Below, piece after piece: positions 44,761 through 56,343 of a stretch of DNA of 64,000 nucleotides; positions within the stretch are counted from its first letter, which is position 1; each line of letters begins with the position of its first letter. The stretch is from Litsea cubeba. Its lineage: Eukaryota; Streptophyta; Magnoliopsida; Laurales; Lauraceae. The DNA is taken from assembly GCA_012931725.1 (NCBI GenBank), contig CM022946.1, forward strand, positions 44,326,557 to 44,390,556. Direction: 5' to 3'. A model generated the notes under the pieces. That model did not search any database, was not told the DNA's origin, and saw only the letters and a list, made by a program, of their open reading frames with translations. The position numbers and the translations under genes are program-made.

Positions 44761-45597
44761 GTGATGACCACCGAGCTCGAGCCAGCATCCAAGAGAGCTC
44801 GGAAGGAGAAGCCCAGGATCTATTTCTCTGAGGAAGATTTGGAAGGAGTCCAGCTCCCCCATAACGACCCGCTGATCGTTACCCTCAAACTCAAGAACTG
44901 CATAGTTCAAAGGATCCTCGTCGACCCTGGAAGTTCTTTCGAGATCCTTTACTTCGATTGCTTCAGGAGGATGGGCCTCCGAGAAGAAAACCTGGAGGAA
45001 GCACGGACTCCCCTGATAGGCTTCAGCGCCAAACCTGTGTATCCCAAAGGTAAGATCTCCCTCACGGTCCAAGTCGAAAGCGCCTCCATAACTGCTGACT
45101 TCCTTGTGGTAGACACACCGTCTCCCTATAATGCTATAATGGGGAGAACATGGCTGCACAGCATGGAAACGATACCTTCCACCCACCATCAGAAACTCAA
45201 ATTCCCCCTAGAGGGCAAGAACGGCGGAATAAAGGTCGTCACTATCAGGGGCGACCAGCAGGCTGCCAAGCAATGTCTAATGGTCGTAGTACCCAGAGAA
45301 AAGGAGCCGCAGCAAGTAAATATGGCCGAGCTGGAAGACAAGCTCGATGAGGTCGGCTGCGATCCCGAAAAGAAGAGCGTAGAGGTTTTGACCGAGGTCA
45401 GACTAGATCCCACCGATCCCGAGCACCACTTCTTGATTGGCAGTCAGCTTACCGAGACGGAAAAGGCCGACCTCGTCAGTCTACTATTCAGAAATAAGGA
45501 GGTCTTCGCTTGGACCCCCTACGAGATGCCCGGCATTGATCCCGAAGTTATGTGCCACAGGCTCAGCGTGGATCCTCAACACAAACCAATGGTGTAG
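44761..45597 (+). pseudogene. Element B aspartic protease and RT start
   Basis: 279 codons ending at TAG 45595-45597. Protease has the active site LVDPGSSFEILY (about 44922) and PSPYNAIMGRTWLH. Then comes the region before RT (EVFAWTPYEMPGIDP). The stop lies where CAG is expected, and the frame carries on beyond it. Confidence 0.83.
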
Positions 45598-46264
45598 AAG
45601 TCACGCAGGATGGGGGTACCACAGTCAGAGGCAGTAGTCGAAGAGGTTCGAAAGTTGCTGGAGGCAAAGACGATCAGAGAGGTCAAGTATCCGAAGTGGC
45701 TAGCAAATACAGTGGTCGTCAAAAAGAAAACTGGGAAATAGAGAGTCTGCGTCAATTTCACTAACCTAAACAAGGCCTGTCCCAAAGACAGCTTCCCACT
45801 CCCAAAAATCGACTAGTTGATCGACGCCATGCTGGCCACGACAGGATGAGCTTCCTCGATGCTTATCGAGGCTACCACCAAATTCCGATGTACGAACCTG
45901 ACGAAGAAAAGACTGCGTTCATAACGCCCAGAGGCATTTACTATTACAAGGTTATGCCCTTTGGGCTCAAGAATGCAGGGGCCACCTACCAAAGGTTGGT
46001 CACAAAGATGTTCTAGGCCCATCTAGGTAAGACAGTGGAGGTCTACATTGACGACATGGTCGTCAAGTCCAAGCAGTCCCAGGACCACCTGGCCGACCTT
46101 AGTCAGGTGTTTGACATACTTAGGAGGTTCAAGCTGAAACTCAACGCCTCCAAATACGCGTTCGGCGTCGTTCCGGTAAATTCCTGGGAAGCCTGGTCAC
46201 TAGAAGAGGAATTGAAGCCAATCCAGATCAGATCACGGCAATCCTTGGAATACAAGGTCCAACG
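45598..46264 (+). pseudogene. Element B reverse transcriptase
   Basis: Recognisable through stops: VCVNFTNLNKACPKDSFPLP near 45750, FLDAYRGYHQIPM near 45855, MPFGLKNAGATYQR near 45955, catalytic YIDD at 46044-46055. Stops at TAG 45738, TAG 45812, a frame change near 45846 and TAG 46015. Catalytic residues are kept. Confidence 0.82.
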
Positions 46265-46738
46265 ATGACGAAGCAGGTCCAGAAGCTCACCGGCATGGCT
46301 GCCGTACTCAATCGCTTTGTCAGCAGATCGTCAGATATATGCAAGCCTTTCTTTCAACTGCTCAAGAAAAACCTGAAATTCCATTGGACACCGGAATGCG
46401 ATGAAGCACTGCAAGGGCTCAAAGCTTATCTCTCCTCGCCTCCCCTGCTCTCGACTCCGAGACAGGGAGAGGTGCTCTATCTCTACCTCGCGGTCTCGGA
46501 CCATGCGGTCAGTTCGGTCCTCATTAGAGAGGACAACAAACAGCAAATGCCAATCTACTACCCGAGCAAAATCATGCTTGATACCGAGACCAGGAACCTC
46601 CCTATGGAGATGCTCGCGTTGGCACTCGTCAGTGCTTCTCGCAAGCTCTCCCACTATTTCTAAGCCTTCTCCATCGTGGTCGTGACGGAACACCCACTTA
46701 GAGCGGTCTTCAAGAAGGACGACTTCTCTTGACGAATT
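46265..46738 (+). pseudogene. Element B first RNase H
   Basis: Frame 46265-46663 with LTGMAAVLNRFVSRSSD and the RNase H start LYLYLAVSDHAVSSVLIRED. It ends at TAA 46661 and a TGA follows near 46731. Domain order fits gypsy pol. Confidence 0.8.
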
Positions 46739-47350
46739 TTGAAATGGGCCGTCGAACTGGGGCAATACGATATCAAATACCATCCTAGAACGGCGGTCAA
46801 AGCTCAAGTTCTGGCAGATTTCATCGTCGAATTCACCTCTCCAAGCTCGGCCCCGACCCCGGTCGACGTCGAATTGGGGGGCAGGAGGCATGAGGACGAG
46901 GTCACTGGGACGGAGCAAGAGCAGGCCTGGAACCGATTCCTCGCTTCCGCTTGGAAGGTATTCGTTGATGGATCCTCCACCCCCAAGAGGGTTGGCGCCG
47001 GCATAGTCCTTCAATCTCCAGAGGGATTGGTTATCGAGCAAGCCCTCACCCTTGATTTCAAAGCATCCAATAACGAGGCAGAGTACGAGGCCCTAATAGC
47101 TGGGTTGAACAGCGCTAAAATCCTAGGAGCTTAACAGCTAGCGGTTTTCAGCGGTTCACAGTTGGTAACGAGCCAGCTGACCGAAGACTACCAGGCTCGC
47201 GACGAAAGGATGGCCGCCTACCTAGCGCACGCAAAAAAGCTTCTCTCACAATTCCAAAAGGCCGAAGTCAAGCGGGTCGGGAGGGACTCCAACTCTCATG
47301 CCGACGCCCTCGCCAGCCTAGCTTCAGCGGTTGAGGCCGGGAGGAAAAGA
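46739..47350 (+). pseudogene. Element B archaeal-type RNase H
   Basis: WKVFVDGSSTPKRVGAGIVL, NNEAEYEALIAGL and SNSHADALASLASA mark the second RNase H typical of Tat. A TAA at 47132-47134 splits it. The third acidic residue region reads FSGSQL, so the catalytic Asp is Gly here. Confidence 0.82.
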
Positions 47351-48672
47351 ACCGTCGAGGTAGGATCGCTAGAGAGGCCGAGCAAGGAACTCCCTCCACC
47401 TCGGCAAATTCTGTGCGTTAATCTCGGACCAAGCTGGATGGACGAGATCATCACCTTCCTCGGAGATGACCAGCTCCCCGAAGACAAGAACGAAGCTCGC
47501 CGGATCAGGCTCAAAGCGGCTCGATTTTGGTTAAGCCCACAAGGCAAGCTCTACAGGAAGTCCTTCACTGGCCCCTACCTTCAGTGCGTTCACCCCAACA
47601 ATGTCGACGACTTCCTCTACGAGATGCATGAAGGAATCTATGGAAGTCATATCGGTGGACGGTCGCTGGCGTACCGGGCTATCAGCCAGGGTTACTGGTG
47701 GCCGTACATGCAGACTGATGCGTAGAAATACGCCCAGAAGTGCGAAAAGTGCCAGAAGTTTTCACACTCCCTCCACCAGCCAGCTCAGGATCTGAGTCTG
47801 CTATCCAGCCCATGGCCTTTTGCACAAAGGGGACTTGACATAGTAGGACCTCTCCATCGAGCTCCAGGAAATAAAAGGTGGCTGATAGTAGCCACTGACT
47901 ACTTCACCAAGTGGATAGAAGCAGAAGCACTCTCCTCCATCACCGAGAACGATTCGAAGAATTTCCTCTGGAGAAACATCGTCACGAGGTTCGGAATTCC
48001 ACGGACCTTAATCTCAGATAACGGGACTCAGTTCGATTCCAACCTCTTCAAAACCTTCTGCCAGGGGCTCGGTATCAGAAATCATTACTCTACCCCAACA
48101 TACCCCCAGAGTAAGGTCAAGCTGAGATCTCCAACAAGGTGATGCTCGATGGACTCAAGAAGAGGTTCGATCGAGCCAAAGGAAGATGGGTGGAAGAACT
48201 GTCGAGCGTCCTGTGGGCATACAGAACGACGCCAAGACGCTCCACCTCGACGACACCTTTCTCCCTCGCCTACGGTATGGAAGCCGTGATTCCTCTTGAG
48301 ATCGGCCTCCCGACCTTGAGATCGGAACTCTTCGACCAAGGCCATAATGACGTGAACTTGACTCGAGAACTAGACCTAGCCGAAGAGCGCATAGAAGCGG
48401 CGGCCGTCCGTCTAGCCGCCTATCAGCAGCAGTTAGCCAGGGGCTACAACCAAAGGGTCAGAGAGAGGAAATTCTCAGTCGGGGAACTCGTCCTGAAGAA
48501 GTCACTCCCATAGGACAAAGATCCAAACCACAACAAGTTGGCTCCAAACTGGCACGTACTGTTCGAGGTCATTGAGGTTTGCGGTCGCTCGGCATACAAG
48601 CTTGAGAACATGGATGGCAAACAATTGCCGCGACCATGGAACGCAACGCACCTCAAGAAGTTCTATTTCTAA
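47351..48672 (+). pseudogene. Element B integrase
   Basis: Zinc region around 47640-47760 (HIGGRSLAYRAI, CEKCQKF) with TAG 47723-47725 inside. Catalytic Asp 47837 (GLDIVGPL), Asp 48017 (SDNGTQF) and Glu 48124; one base is missing at about 48112-48116 between the last two. Open again 48139-48513, then TAG, then the C-terminal WNATHLKKFYF ending TAA 48672. No chromodomain. Confidence 0.84.
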
Positions 48673-48780
48673 ATTGTAACTAATTTTTGAAGAGCAATAA
48701 AAGCACTTTGTTCCTTGTCTCCCTCAATTCTCTCTAGAACATGGAACTCTCCAACGGCGCCTAAGGGACTACACGCCTTA

Positions 48781-49868
48781 GGTCTTCTCCATTTTGCGTT
48801 ATGAGAGCACCTTGGAACTCTTGCCAGGTTGCCGGTGCACCCCTGGCGACGAGCCAGTGGGACTTCTCCATTTCGCGTTATGAGAGCACCTCGGCACTCT
48901 TGCCAGGTTGCCGGCGCGACCCTGGCAACGAGCCAGTGGGTCTTCTCCATTTCACGCTATGAGAGCACCTCGGCACTCTTGCTAGGTTGCCGGCGCACCC
49001 CTGGCGACCAGCCAATGGGTCTTCTCCATTTTGCATTATGAGAGCACCTCGGCACTCTTGCCAGGTTGCCAGCGCGCCCCTGGCGACGAGCCAGTGGGTC
49101 TTCTCCATTTCGCATTATGAGAGCACCTCGGCAAGAGTGCCAGGTTGCCGGCGCGCCCCTGGCGATGTGCCAGTGGGTCTTCTCCATTTCGCGCTATGAG
49201 AACACCTCGGCACTCTTGCCAGGTTGCCGACGTGACCCTGGCGACGAGCCAGTGGGACTTCTCCATTTCGTGTTATGAGAGCACCTCGGCACTCTTACCA
49301 AGTTGCCGGCACGCCCCTGGCGACGAGCCAGTGGGACTTCTCCATTTGCGTTATGAGAGCACCTCGGCACTCTTGCCAGGTTGCCGGCGCGCCCCTGGCG
49401 ACAAGCCAGTGGGTCTTCTCCATTTCGCGTTATGAGAGCACCTCGGCACTCTTGCCAAGTTGCCGGCGCGCCCCTGGCGACGAGCCAGTGGGTCTTCTCC
49501 ATTTCGCGCTATGAGAGCACCTCAGCACTCTTGCCAGGTTGCCGGCGCGCCCCTGGCGACGAGCCAGTGGGACTTCTCCATTTTGCGTTATGAGAGCCCC
49601 TCGGCACTCTTGCAAGGTTGCCGGCGCGCCCCTGGCGACGAGCCAGTGGGACTTCTTCATTTCGCGTTATGAGAGCACCTCAGCACTCTTGCCAGGTTGC
49701 CAGCGCGCCCCTGGCGACGAGCCAATGGGACTTCTCCATTTCGCGCTATGAGAGCACCTCGACACTCATGCCAGGTTGCCGGCGCGCCCCTGGCGACGAG
49801 CCAGTGGGTCTTCTCCATTTCCCGCTATGAGAGCACCTCGGCTCTCACGCCAGGATTGTCGGTGCGCT
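48781..49868 (+). repeat. 79-bp tandem array, about 14 copies, element B 3' region
   Basis: The unit contains ATGAGAGCACCTCGGCACTC, a GCCAGG/CCTGGC inverted repeat around GCCGGCGCGCC, and CCAGTGGGACTTCTCCATTT. The ATGAGAG landmark recurs every 79 bases from 48801 to 49828 (once 78). Because 79 is not a multiple of three, each copy gives short overlapping frames in all phases; none is a gene. Tandem repeats downstream of pol are known from Tat/Ogre elements as seeds of satellites. Confidence 0.92.
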
Positions 49869-50059
49869 ACTTACGTATCTATCGATGGGGCAGCGATCCT
49901 AATGATATAACCGCGGGCTAGCTTGGGGGCAGCTCGGCACCTACCCCTACCGAGCTCATATACTTATGCAAAATATTGGAAAAGCAAAAACATGCACGAC
50001 AAGAAAAATGACCTAGACATTAGCCAAAGGAAACTTGAATTATATTGAATCTCCGTTCA
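49869..50059 (+). other. Spacer between tandem array and antisense gene
   Basis: About 190 bases with no feature recognised; on the - strand it would be the 3' untranslated end of the antisense gene. Confidence 0.5.
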
Positions 50060-52346
50060 TTACATGAGACAACGGATACAATTGAAAACAAGAAAGCAAA
50101 AAAGATACATCAAAGAGCGAAGGCGATTGCAAATCTCCGCAAGCAAAACAAACAGAATCAGTCCGAGGTCACGCGGGGTCAGAGGCATGAGGAGCGGCAG
50201 CAGCTCTGATGTCGGTCCCGACCTTATCAGCGTTAGTTTCCCCATAGCTGTCTCGCTAACGATCACAGGAGGGGCGAGGTTCGGCACTGGAGCTGGGTAC
50301 GGAGGCAGATTCTTGAAGGACGGATGACCTTCCGAAATCCCCGCCTCCTTCAAGGCGGAACACCATCCTTTTGCCCAGGCTTTGTCCCTCACCACAAGCA
50401 CCCTGGCCTTATAGTGCGCCGTCACTTGTGCCTTGGTGTCCACGAAGACGGCATCACACTCAGATTCGAGCTTGGCCTCGGCTTCATCAACCCTCTTCGT
50501 TTCGGCTTGGAGCTTGGCCTCGAAATCGTCTTTCAGCCATTGCACAAAAGCCTTGAGCATGGCCACCTTCCTCCTCTCGGCCTCCGTCTTGCCCTTCGCC
50601 TGCTCAAGCCCCGCCTCAAACTCTCCTTCGGCCCTTGCCAATTTTTGAGTAACGGCGTCCAGGGCTTCCTCGGGGCCGTTCTTCTCCGCATTCAGCTCGG
50701 CGACCTCGATGCCGTGCTTATATAGCCTGTCGGCCGCGACCATAGACTTCTGCACTGTCTGTCGAAGAAACAAGGCATTCAGAAAGAAAATCAGAACAGT
50801 CGCTGAAATTAAACAACCTGACAAAAAGTTTAAGGGTTCGGATGAACTCACCGCGAAGCACGATTGCAGCAGCGACAGTATCAACTTCGGGCCGCTATAC
50901 CCATCCAGTTGAGCCATATCTCTAGGTATTGCGCAGGCCCGCCCGAGTGCCTCGAGAACGAAAGGGTCAACCTTCCAGAGAACGCGATCCTCCATCGTCA
51001 TCGGTCTCCCCGATTCGAGTAGGAAGCTCGGCTCCCACGGGCGTGGGGCGGCGGATGGCGACGCCGCAGCCGAGGTGGAACCCCCCTCGGTTCTTGGCCT
51101 TTTCTGCGGCCGGTTTTCCTCCTGCCTGACCTCGGCTGGGGGCGACCGAGCCTCCGGTTCAGAAGGAAAGGAAGGGGTAGGCCCAATGGTAGGAATCTCT
51201 GCCGTGGCCACGGGAGAAGCCGCCGGAGTCCCCAGGAGAGGAATCTCAAGGACGTCCGGGTTCGAAGGCACCTGGAGGGCTTGGGAGTCGTCGACACCGA
51301 GTGCCAAAATCTCGATGTCCTCGAACGACATACGCCTGGCACGTCACATCTCCGATCTCGGCGAAGGGGACCGAATAGTCTAACACGGCCTCCTTCTTTT
51401 TGAGGTCTCGTATGGCCTCAACCCGGACGTAGAAGCCTGAGCGCTGGACGCGGCCCTGCTGTTCGATGTCAGTCACAGCCCGCGAAGGCCCTTCCTCCTC
51501 AGTCCTGGCCCTAGGAGCAACTTGTTCTCTCTCGGCCCCGGGCTCTGCTCCGTCCGAACTTCCTTCTCGGGATGGCTCGGTTGTACCCTTGATGTATCCA
51601 CGATACTTCGGCTGGTACCCTAACAGCGACCAAGCCGCCCTGCCCTCGTGACCGTTGTACCGATTAACTTGTCGGAGCCAAGTTTTGTTCCTCGCCCAGA
51701 TATACCGGGCGGCCCGCCTCCTCTCCTTAACAGCTGCACAGCGAGCAAAGATATCAGTTCGGCAAGATAGGAAAAAAATAAGCATATGAAATATGTACAA
51801 AGGAAAGGAGATGGTATTTACTTGGAATAGTCCCGAAGTGGCGGGGAATCCTGTAAGCTCTATCAGTGTCGGCTACGCCGAACTCCCAATTACCCGAGAC
51901 GTATAGAAGATCGTCCCCGGCATATTTACTTGAGTCCTCCAGGTAACGAACAAAGCCCTCCCGACGCGGCTTAGCCCAGAGATAATAGGCATCTCCAAAC
52001 TTGCATATGTCGTAGACGTCCTCAATATCAAAGATGCCGAGGTCGATGCTTAGGACCTCGTTAAGCTTTACCGTGCCCATTACGATCTTAAAGACATTGG
52101 GCAGCAGCTGGTAGGGGCAGAGGCACCACTGACTGAGACACCTCCTCAGAAGAGGATGAAGGGGGAAACGAACCCCACCTTCAGTCACAGCCACCAACGG
52201 GAAAGGCATCCAGCCTCCCGAGAAGTCACGGAGGTTGATACCATTGGGATTAGCCCCCTGACTTGGACGTCGGCAGGGATCTCATATGTTGACCTAAATC
52301 CCTCAATCGCCACCTCACTCTCTAACCAGTGACTGTAAATACCCAT
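50060..52346 (-). pseudogene. Element B antisense gene, three exons, Transposase_28-like
   Basis: On the - strand: ATG 52346, exon 1 to 51822 (one frameshift near 52240), donor GTAAAT; exon 2 from 51731 to 50852; a 93-base intron (GTGAGT to CGACAG); exon 3 from 50758 to the stop at 50060. Exon 1 carries GGVRFPLHPLLRRCLSQW and QLLPNVFKIVMGTVKLNEVL, the region annotated in plants as putative gypsy-type transposon protein (Transposase_28). Exon 2 is Pro/Glu-rich, with a frameshift near 51330. Exon 3 is a charged coiled coil (NGPEEALDAVTQKLARAE). Known as antisense additional ORFs of Tat elements; function unknown. Confidence 0.72.
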
Positions 52347-52554
52347 CTCTACCAAGATCTATGAGCAAGAAGAAACCCTAGACCTTAAACCTACGGGAAA
52401 AGGCAGGAGAAAAAGAACTTACGAAGACAGAACTAGGGTTCAGACTAGCAAGAGCTCGATCTCGGCGGCACTCCTCTTCTCAGGAAGATCTCTCTGAGCA
52501 GTGTTCTCTACTCCAGTATAAAGCATCAGTAGGGAAGAAGAGAGCTTTAATATC

Positions 52555-52565
52555 CCATATATAAA
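52555..52565 (-). promoter_or_regulatory. TATA box of element B antisense gene
   Basis: TTTATATATGG on the - strand, about 210 bases before the antisense ATG. Confidence 0.5.
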
Positions 52566-52907
52566 GGAAAGAAGAAGGGCTCCCCTCATTTTTTGAAGCC
52601 CTAGGGGCATAAGTACTAGACGCCCCCTGGGGTTCCGCACGTGTCGCTTCGATCACTAGGCACATCCCCGATAAGTGGTGCACGTTCCCTCGATATGACT
52701 GAACGACCAATCAGATAAAGACATGTAATCCCGTCAGTATGTCTGCCGCATTAATTTGTGAGCATCATTTATTACCTCGGTCATTCAAAGCGACCATAGA
52801 TGAAGATCAAACGTCAGCAGTCGAAACCGAGGTGAGTTCTGCTCCAGAAGGATCTCCCGTCCTGTAGCTCCCGACCTCACGAAGTCGGCAAATTCCGTGA
52901 AGTCAGA
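52566..52907 (+). other. Element B 3' untranslated tail
   Basis: About 340 bases, non-coding, leading to the polypurine tract; it contains the upstream region of the antisense promoter. Confidence 0.5.
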
Positions 52908-52921
52908 AGCTAGGGGGCAAT
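52908..52921 (+). promoter_or_regulatory. Polypurine tract of element B
   Basis: AGCTAGGGGGCAAT directly precedes TGTGTGGGG of the 3' LTR. Confidence 0.82.
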
Positions 52922-53585
52922 TGTGTGGGGATGTCCCCCAAAGCACTGAGGTTATGTTAACCGCGTTATTATCAGCTAATTTCGCCTTGACCTCGGCGGA
53001 TGATATCAAAATGCCATCCGGACCCGAGACCGCTTCTGGTCTCAGGCACCCCCGACCTCGACACAAAGTCTCAATTTCGACCGCTCAGCTATGCACCAAA
53101 GTCAGGCCTTTAGCCAAGACGGACAATGACGGCTGTACTTTCATGGATATTCAGCTGGGTCTGACAAAGCCATCTTGGTCATCCCTCACCCCTGACAGAG
53201 CAGCATCCAGCGGCTACGTCCCATCGGAGTATGGCTAAAAGCCAGGCCCGATGGGACTAGGCCCAAAAGTCAGCTATGGTAAGGTCCGATTAGACCAGCA
53301 TTTAATGCATTATGGGCTGATCGGACTGCCATTTAATGTGTAGTGGGCTGATGCGACAGCACCCCAGGGAGTGCTAGGACGTCATCATGAGTCCCGCCAT
53401 GCAGCGTAGGCTCCTTCTCTATAAATAGAGGAACGATCTCCATCACAGGTACGTACAACATAACCAGAGAGCTGTTACTCTGTCTCTTTTCTCCCTTATC
53501 TCTATCCTATTGCTCAGACCTCATACTGACTTAGGCATCGGAGAGCCTTGTGCTGCCCACAGCCAGGGTCCTTTGACTTCCTCAT
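52922..53585 (+). repeat. Element B 3' LTR, first 664 bases, cut by element C
   Basis: Matches 42095-42757. The break falls after TGACTTCCTCAT; in the 5' LTR about 100 further bases follow, expected on the other side of C beyond the window. CTCAT (53581-53585) would be the left target duplication of C. Confidence 0.88.
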
Positions 53586-55902
53586 TGATGGACCGCGCTC
53601 CTGCTTGGTTCCTACCGAGGTCGGCGGACGTGAGAGTCCGTCGGGTCCGACCCTTTTCGTAACCGGGGGGGCAGGGGCGTGCATCAACATTTCTTTTTTT
53701 GTGGGTGTGCCAGATTTTCTATTTTACTTGGAATTGCAAGTGGTGATCCGGAGATCAACCTTCGCAAGTAAAAAGGAAATCAACTTCTTTCAAGTTTTCC
53801 ATTGCACATATATTTAAGAAAAGAGACATTTTCTTGATTTGCCGTGAAAGGCGATTTTTTGGCATTTATAGCCGATTTTGGCGTTTATAGCCGATTTTTG
53901 GCGTTTATAGCCGATTTTGGCGTTTATAGCCGATTTTGGCGTTTATAGCCGATTTACAATCCTTATCAATAATGAAAGACAAGAATTGTGATTTTTGTCT
54001 CTTTTAAAAAAATACAAACTACAATGAAAAGCAAGAAAAGGAGGATCTAACTTCTCAGGAGATTGTGGAGGACTCGTTTAGATTGACGGTCGCAAGCCAT
54101 ATGTGGGCTTCGCCATCATCCATGCAGATGAGAACAGAGGATGCTATTGATTCGCTTGGCTTGGCTATAACCTCGGGTTTTTAGAAGACAAAGACCAAAG
54201 GAAGGTCCTATGTCCAATAAAAAACCGAGTAGACGGGCTGAAAAGCCACATCTAAGCCATTGGAGGCAGGAGGAGAAGGCAAGGACCTTGGGGGGGGGTA
54301 CCCCCCAAGGGACTTTTGTCACCTTGTTGCGGTGGCCGGTGTAGAACTTCCGCAGAGTTTTCTCTCTTTTTCTTTTCTCTGGATTTCTGACTGCTGTCTG
54401 ATGTTTGTTGTGTGTTTTTCTGATGATCTCTGTGTTTTCTTGATGTCCTTTCTTCTTGGAGAGCCCTCCTATTTATAGGCTTTTAGGTAGCCTTTTAGGT
54501 GGGTTTATGGGCTTTTAATGTCATTAAGCCACATAATGGGAGGAGTTACAAAATTGAATTGTTTATTTTGTAACTCCTTTTTCTTGGCTTCTGATTGGCC
54601 GGAGGAGATTGAGGGCATTTAATCGCCTTTAATCGCCATGATGGGAGGAGTTTCATGGGTTAAATGCCATGAATCTCTTGACTTGTAACTCCCAAATGCT
54701 TGCTTCTGATTGGGCCGTCCAAAGAAATGGATTAATGACTGTAATAAAGCTAGTCAATTAATCGCATTAAGTGGTCGCCGAGCAGCTGAAGAGTCGCGGG
54801 CCGTGCCACGTCTTTTGGAATTCTTCTGTCGATGATCATCGATGGATCTTCATGTAGATCGACATCAGATGACCATGTAATTTCAGGTGCTTGTTGCCAA
54901 CAGCGGGTCGGTGCCATCTGTCCTGTCGATTTCTCGATCGGTCGGGTGGAAAGCACACTTTTTTTTGGTTGACCGGGTGGCGATCAATACTGTCTTCGAT
55001 ACTCTTGATGATTTACCCGTGTTTTGGACGGATGTCAGAGGACTTGGTGTCTCAAAAGCATGAATTTTGGAAAGTACCAGAGGCTGGGCTTCTCGAATCG
55101 CGAAAAAACGGCGTAAACCGGGGCTTCCGGGGCTTTCCCGGCGACCCCGGGGTCCATGGTCGCCTGCGACCCTGGGGGGGTTTTCCCCCTTTTTGGTCCC
55201 GTTTTGCGTCCGTTTTTGCTTTTTTCTGATTCTTTTTTCTTCCGTACTTTTCTTTGACATTTTGATCATTTATTGGCCTGATTTCTTTGTAGGAAACCTG
55301 ATGAGAATCCTTGCATTTTATTTTGCAAAGTTTCCAATTTCCTGAGAAAGCCGAAGACTTTGTCGCGCAGAGCTGCCGATTTTCTGTCAAAAGCTGAAAC
55401 TGGGTCAAACGATGTCGGAATGACCTGAAATTTGGTGTGAAGCCTCTTGAGCAATAAATAAGACCAACCATAGGCTTTTGTTTGAGTTTCGAAGCCGTTT
55501 GGGGTCCTATCACCTGCAGACTTGCTTTTTATCGCGATGAAGATGTCGCGGTTTGATGTGCGGTCAACCGATGTCCGATTGACTTGAAATTTGACAGGGA
55601 ACCTATTGGAGTCATTTTAAGATGATCCATAGGTTCTGTCTTGGAAATCATGGTCCCGGAGAGCTTTACCGCCGAGAGGCTTGATTTGGCTGTCGGAGAA
55701 GCGAAGTTAGGCCAAATGATCTTGAAATGGCTTGAAACTTCTTGTGTACTCCTCTTTTGGCTGTCTGGAAGAATCTTGCAGTTTTTGTTTGATTCTGACA
55801 AGATTTGATTTTTGGAAGCAGCATTGCCTATTTATGGCAGGTTGCGACTTCATGTAGCTCTTTGGATCTTGGAAAGGCAAAGTGACATTTTTGGTGTCAA
55901 CA
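53586..55902 (-). repeat. Element C 3' LTR (2317 bp)
   Basis: Inverted homologue of 514-2936: starts TGATGGACC and ends GGTGTCAACA on the + strand. TATA at 54477-54470. More diverged from A's LTRs than those are from each other. Confidence 0.92.
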
Positions 55903-55913
55903 AATGCCCCCTC
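55903..55913 (-). promoter_or_regulatory. Polypurine tract of element C
   Basis: On the - strand GAGGGGGCATT abuts the LTR, identical to element A. Confidence 0.8.
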
Positions 55914-56131
55914 GAGGTACAGCGGCGAGTTGCTTAACTTTTGTAGTCGATGTGCCTCGAAGAGATTTTTGAAGGAGAGCCTGTGACTTGACCAAGAGTC
56001 TTCGAGCAGTCTTTCTTTTGGTATTTGTAGCCTTTTGAGTTTCCAGGGGAATTTTATGGTGGTGAAAGGGATCACGTACCATCTCGAGGCAAAGTTTTGA
56101 AGATGACATCAGGGATGTGGATTTGGGTTTT

Positions 56132-56343
56132 GACCTTGTGACCTAACAGGCTATATATGGCAGGTTAGGGGGTCAGGTTTTTGATCGTGTGACCCAACAA
56201 GCTGTATGTGGAATGTTGGGGGATCAATTTTGGTTTTGATCTTGTGACCTAACAGGCTGTATGTGGCAAGTTAGGGGATCAGGTTTTGGTTTTTGGTTTT
56301 GGTCTTGTGACCTAACAGGCTGTATGTGGCAAGTTAGGGGACC
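56132..56343 (-). repeat. Array of four 43-nt stem-loops, element C
   Basis: Same plan as 30452-30667, inverted. Outer arms on the + strand: GACC/GGTC, GATC/GATC, GATC/GATC, GGTC/GACC; inner arms CCTAAC/GTTAGG, CCCAAC/GTTGGG, CCTAAC/GTTAGG, CCTAAC/GTTAGG. The unit that has a G-T wobble in A is fully paired here. Confidence 0.88.

Larger units (their letters stand above)
42095..53585 (+). mobile_element. Element B: Tat-lineage gypsy element with decayed pol
   Basis: 5' LTR 42095-42857, primer-binding site 42860, gag, protease, RT, RNase H, second RNase H and integrase to 48672, a 79-bp tandem array 48781-49868, an antisense gene 52346-50060, polypurine tract, 3' LTR from 52922, cut at 53585 by element C. 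The two LTRs differ at roughly 28 of 664 compared positions by eye, so B is older than A. Pol has at least eight in-frame stops and several frameshifts. Confidence 0.9.

Noticed and set aside
48781..49868. Regularly spaced repeats resembling a CRISPR array or a family of 70-76-residue repeat proteins
   Set aside because: Units are contiguous with no unique spacers, in a plant genome, and 79 is not a multiple of three; the frames arise from the repeat in every phase.
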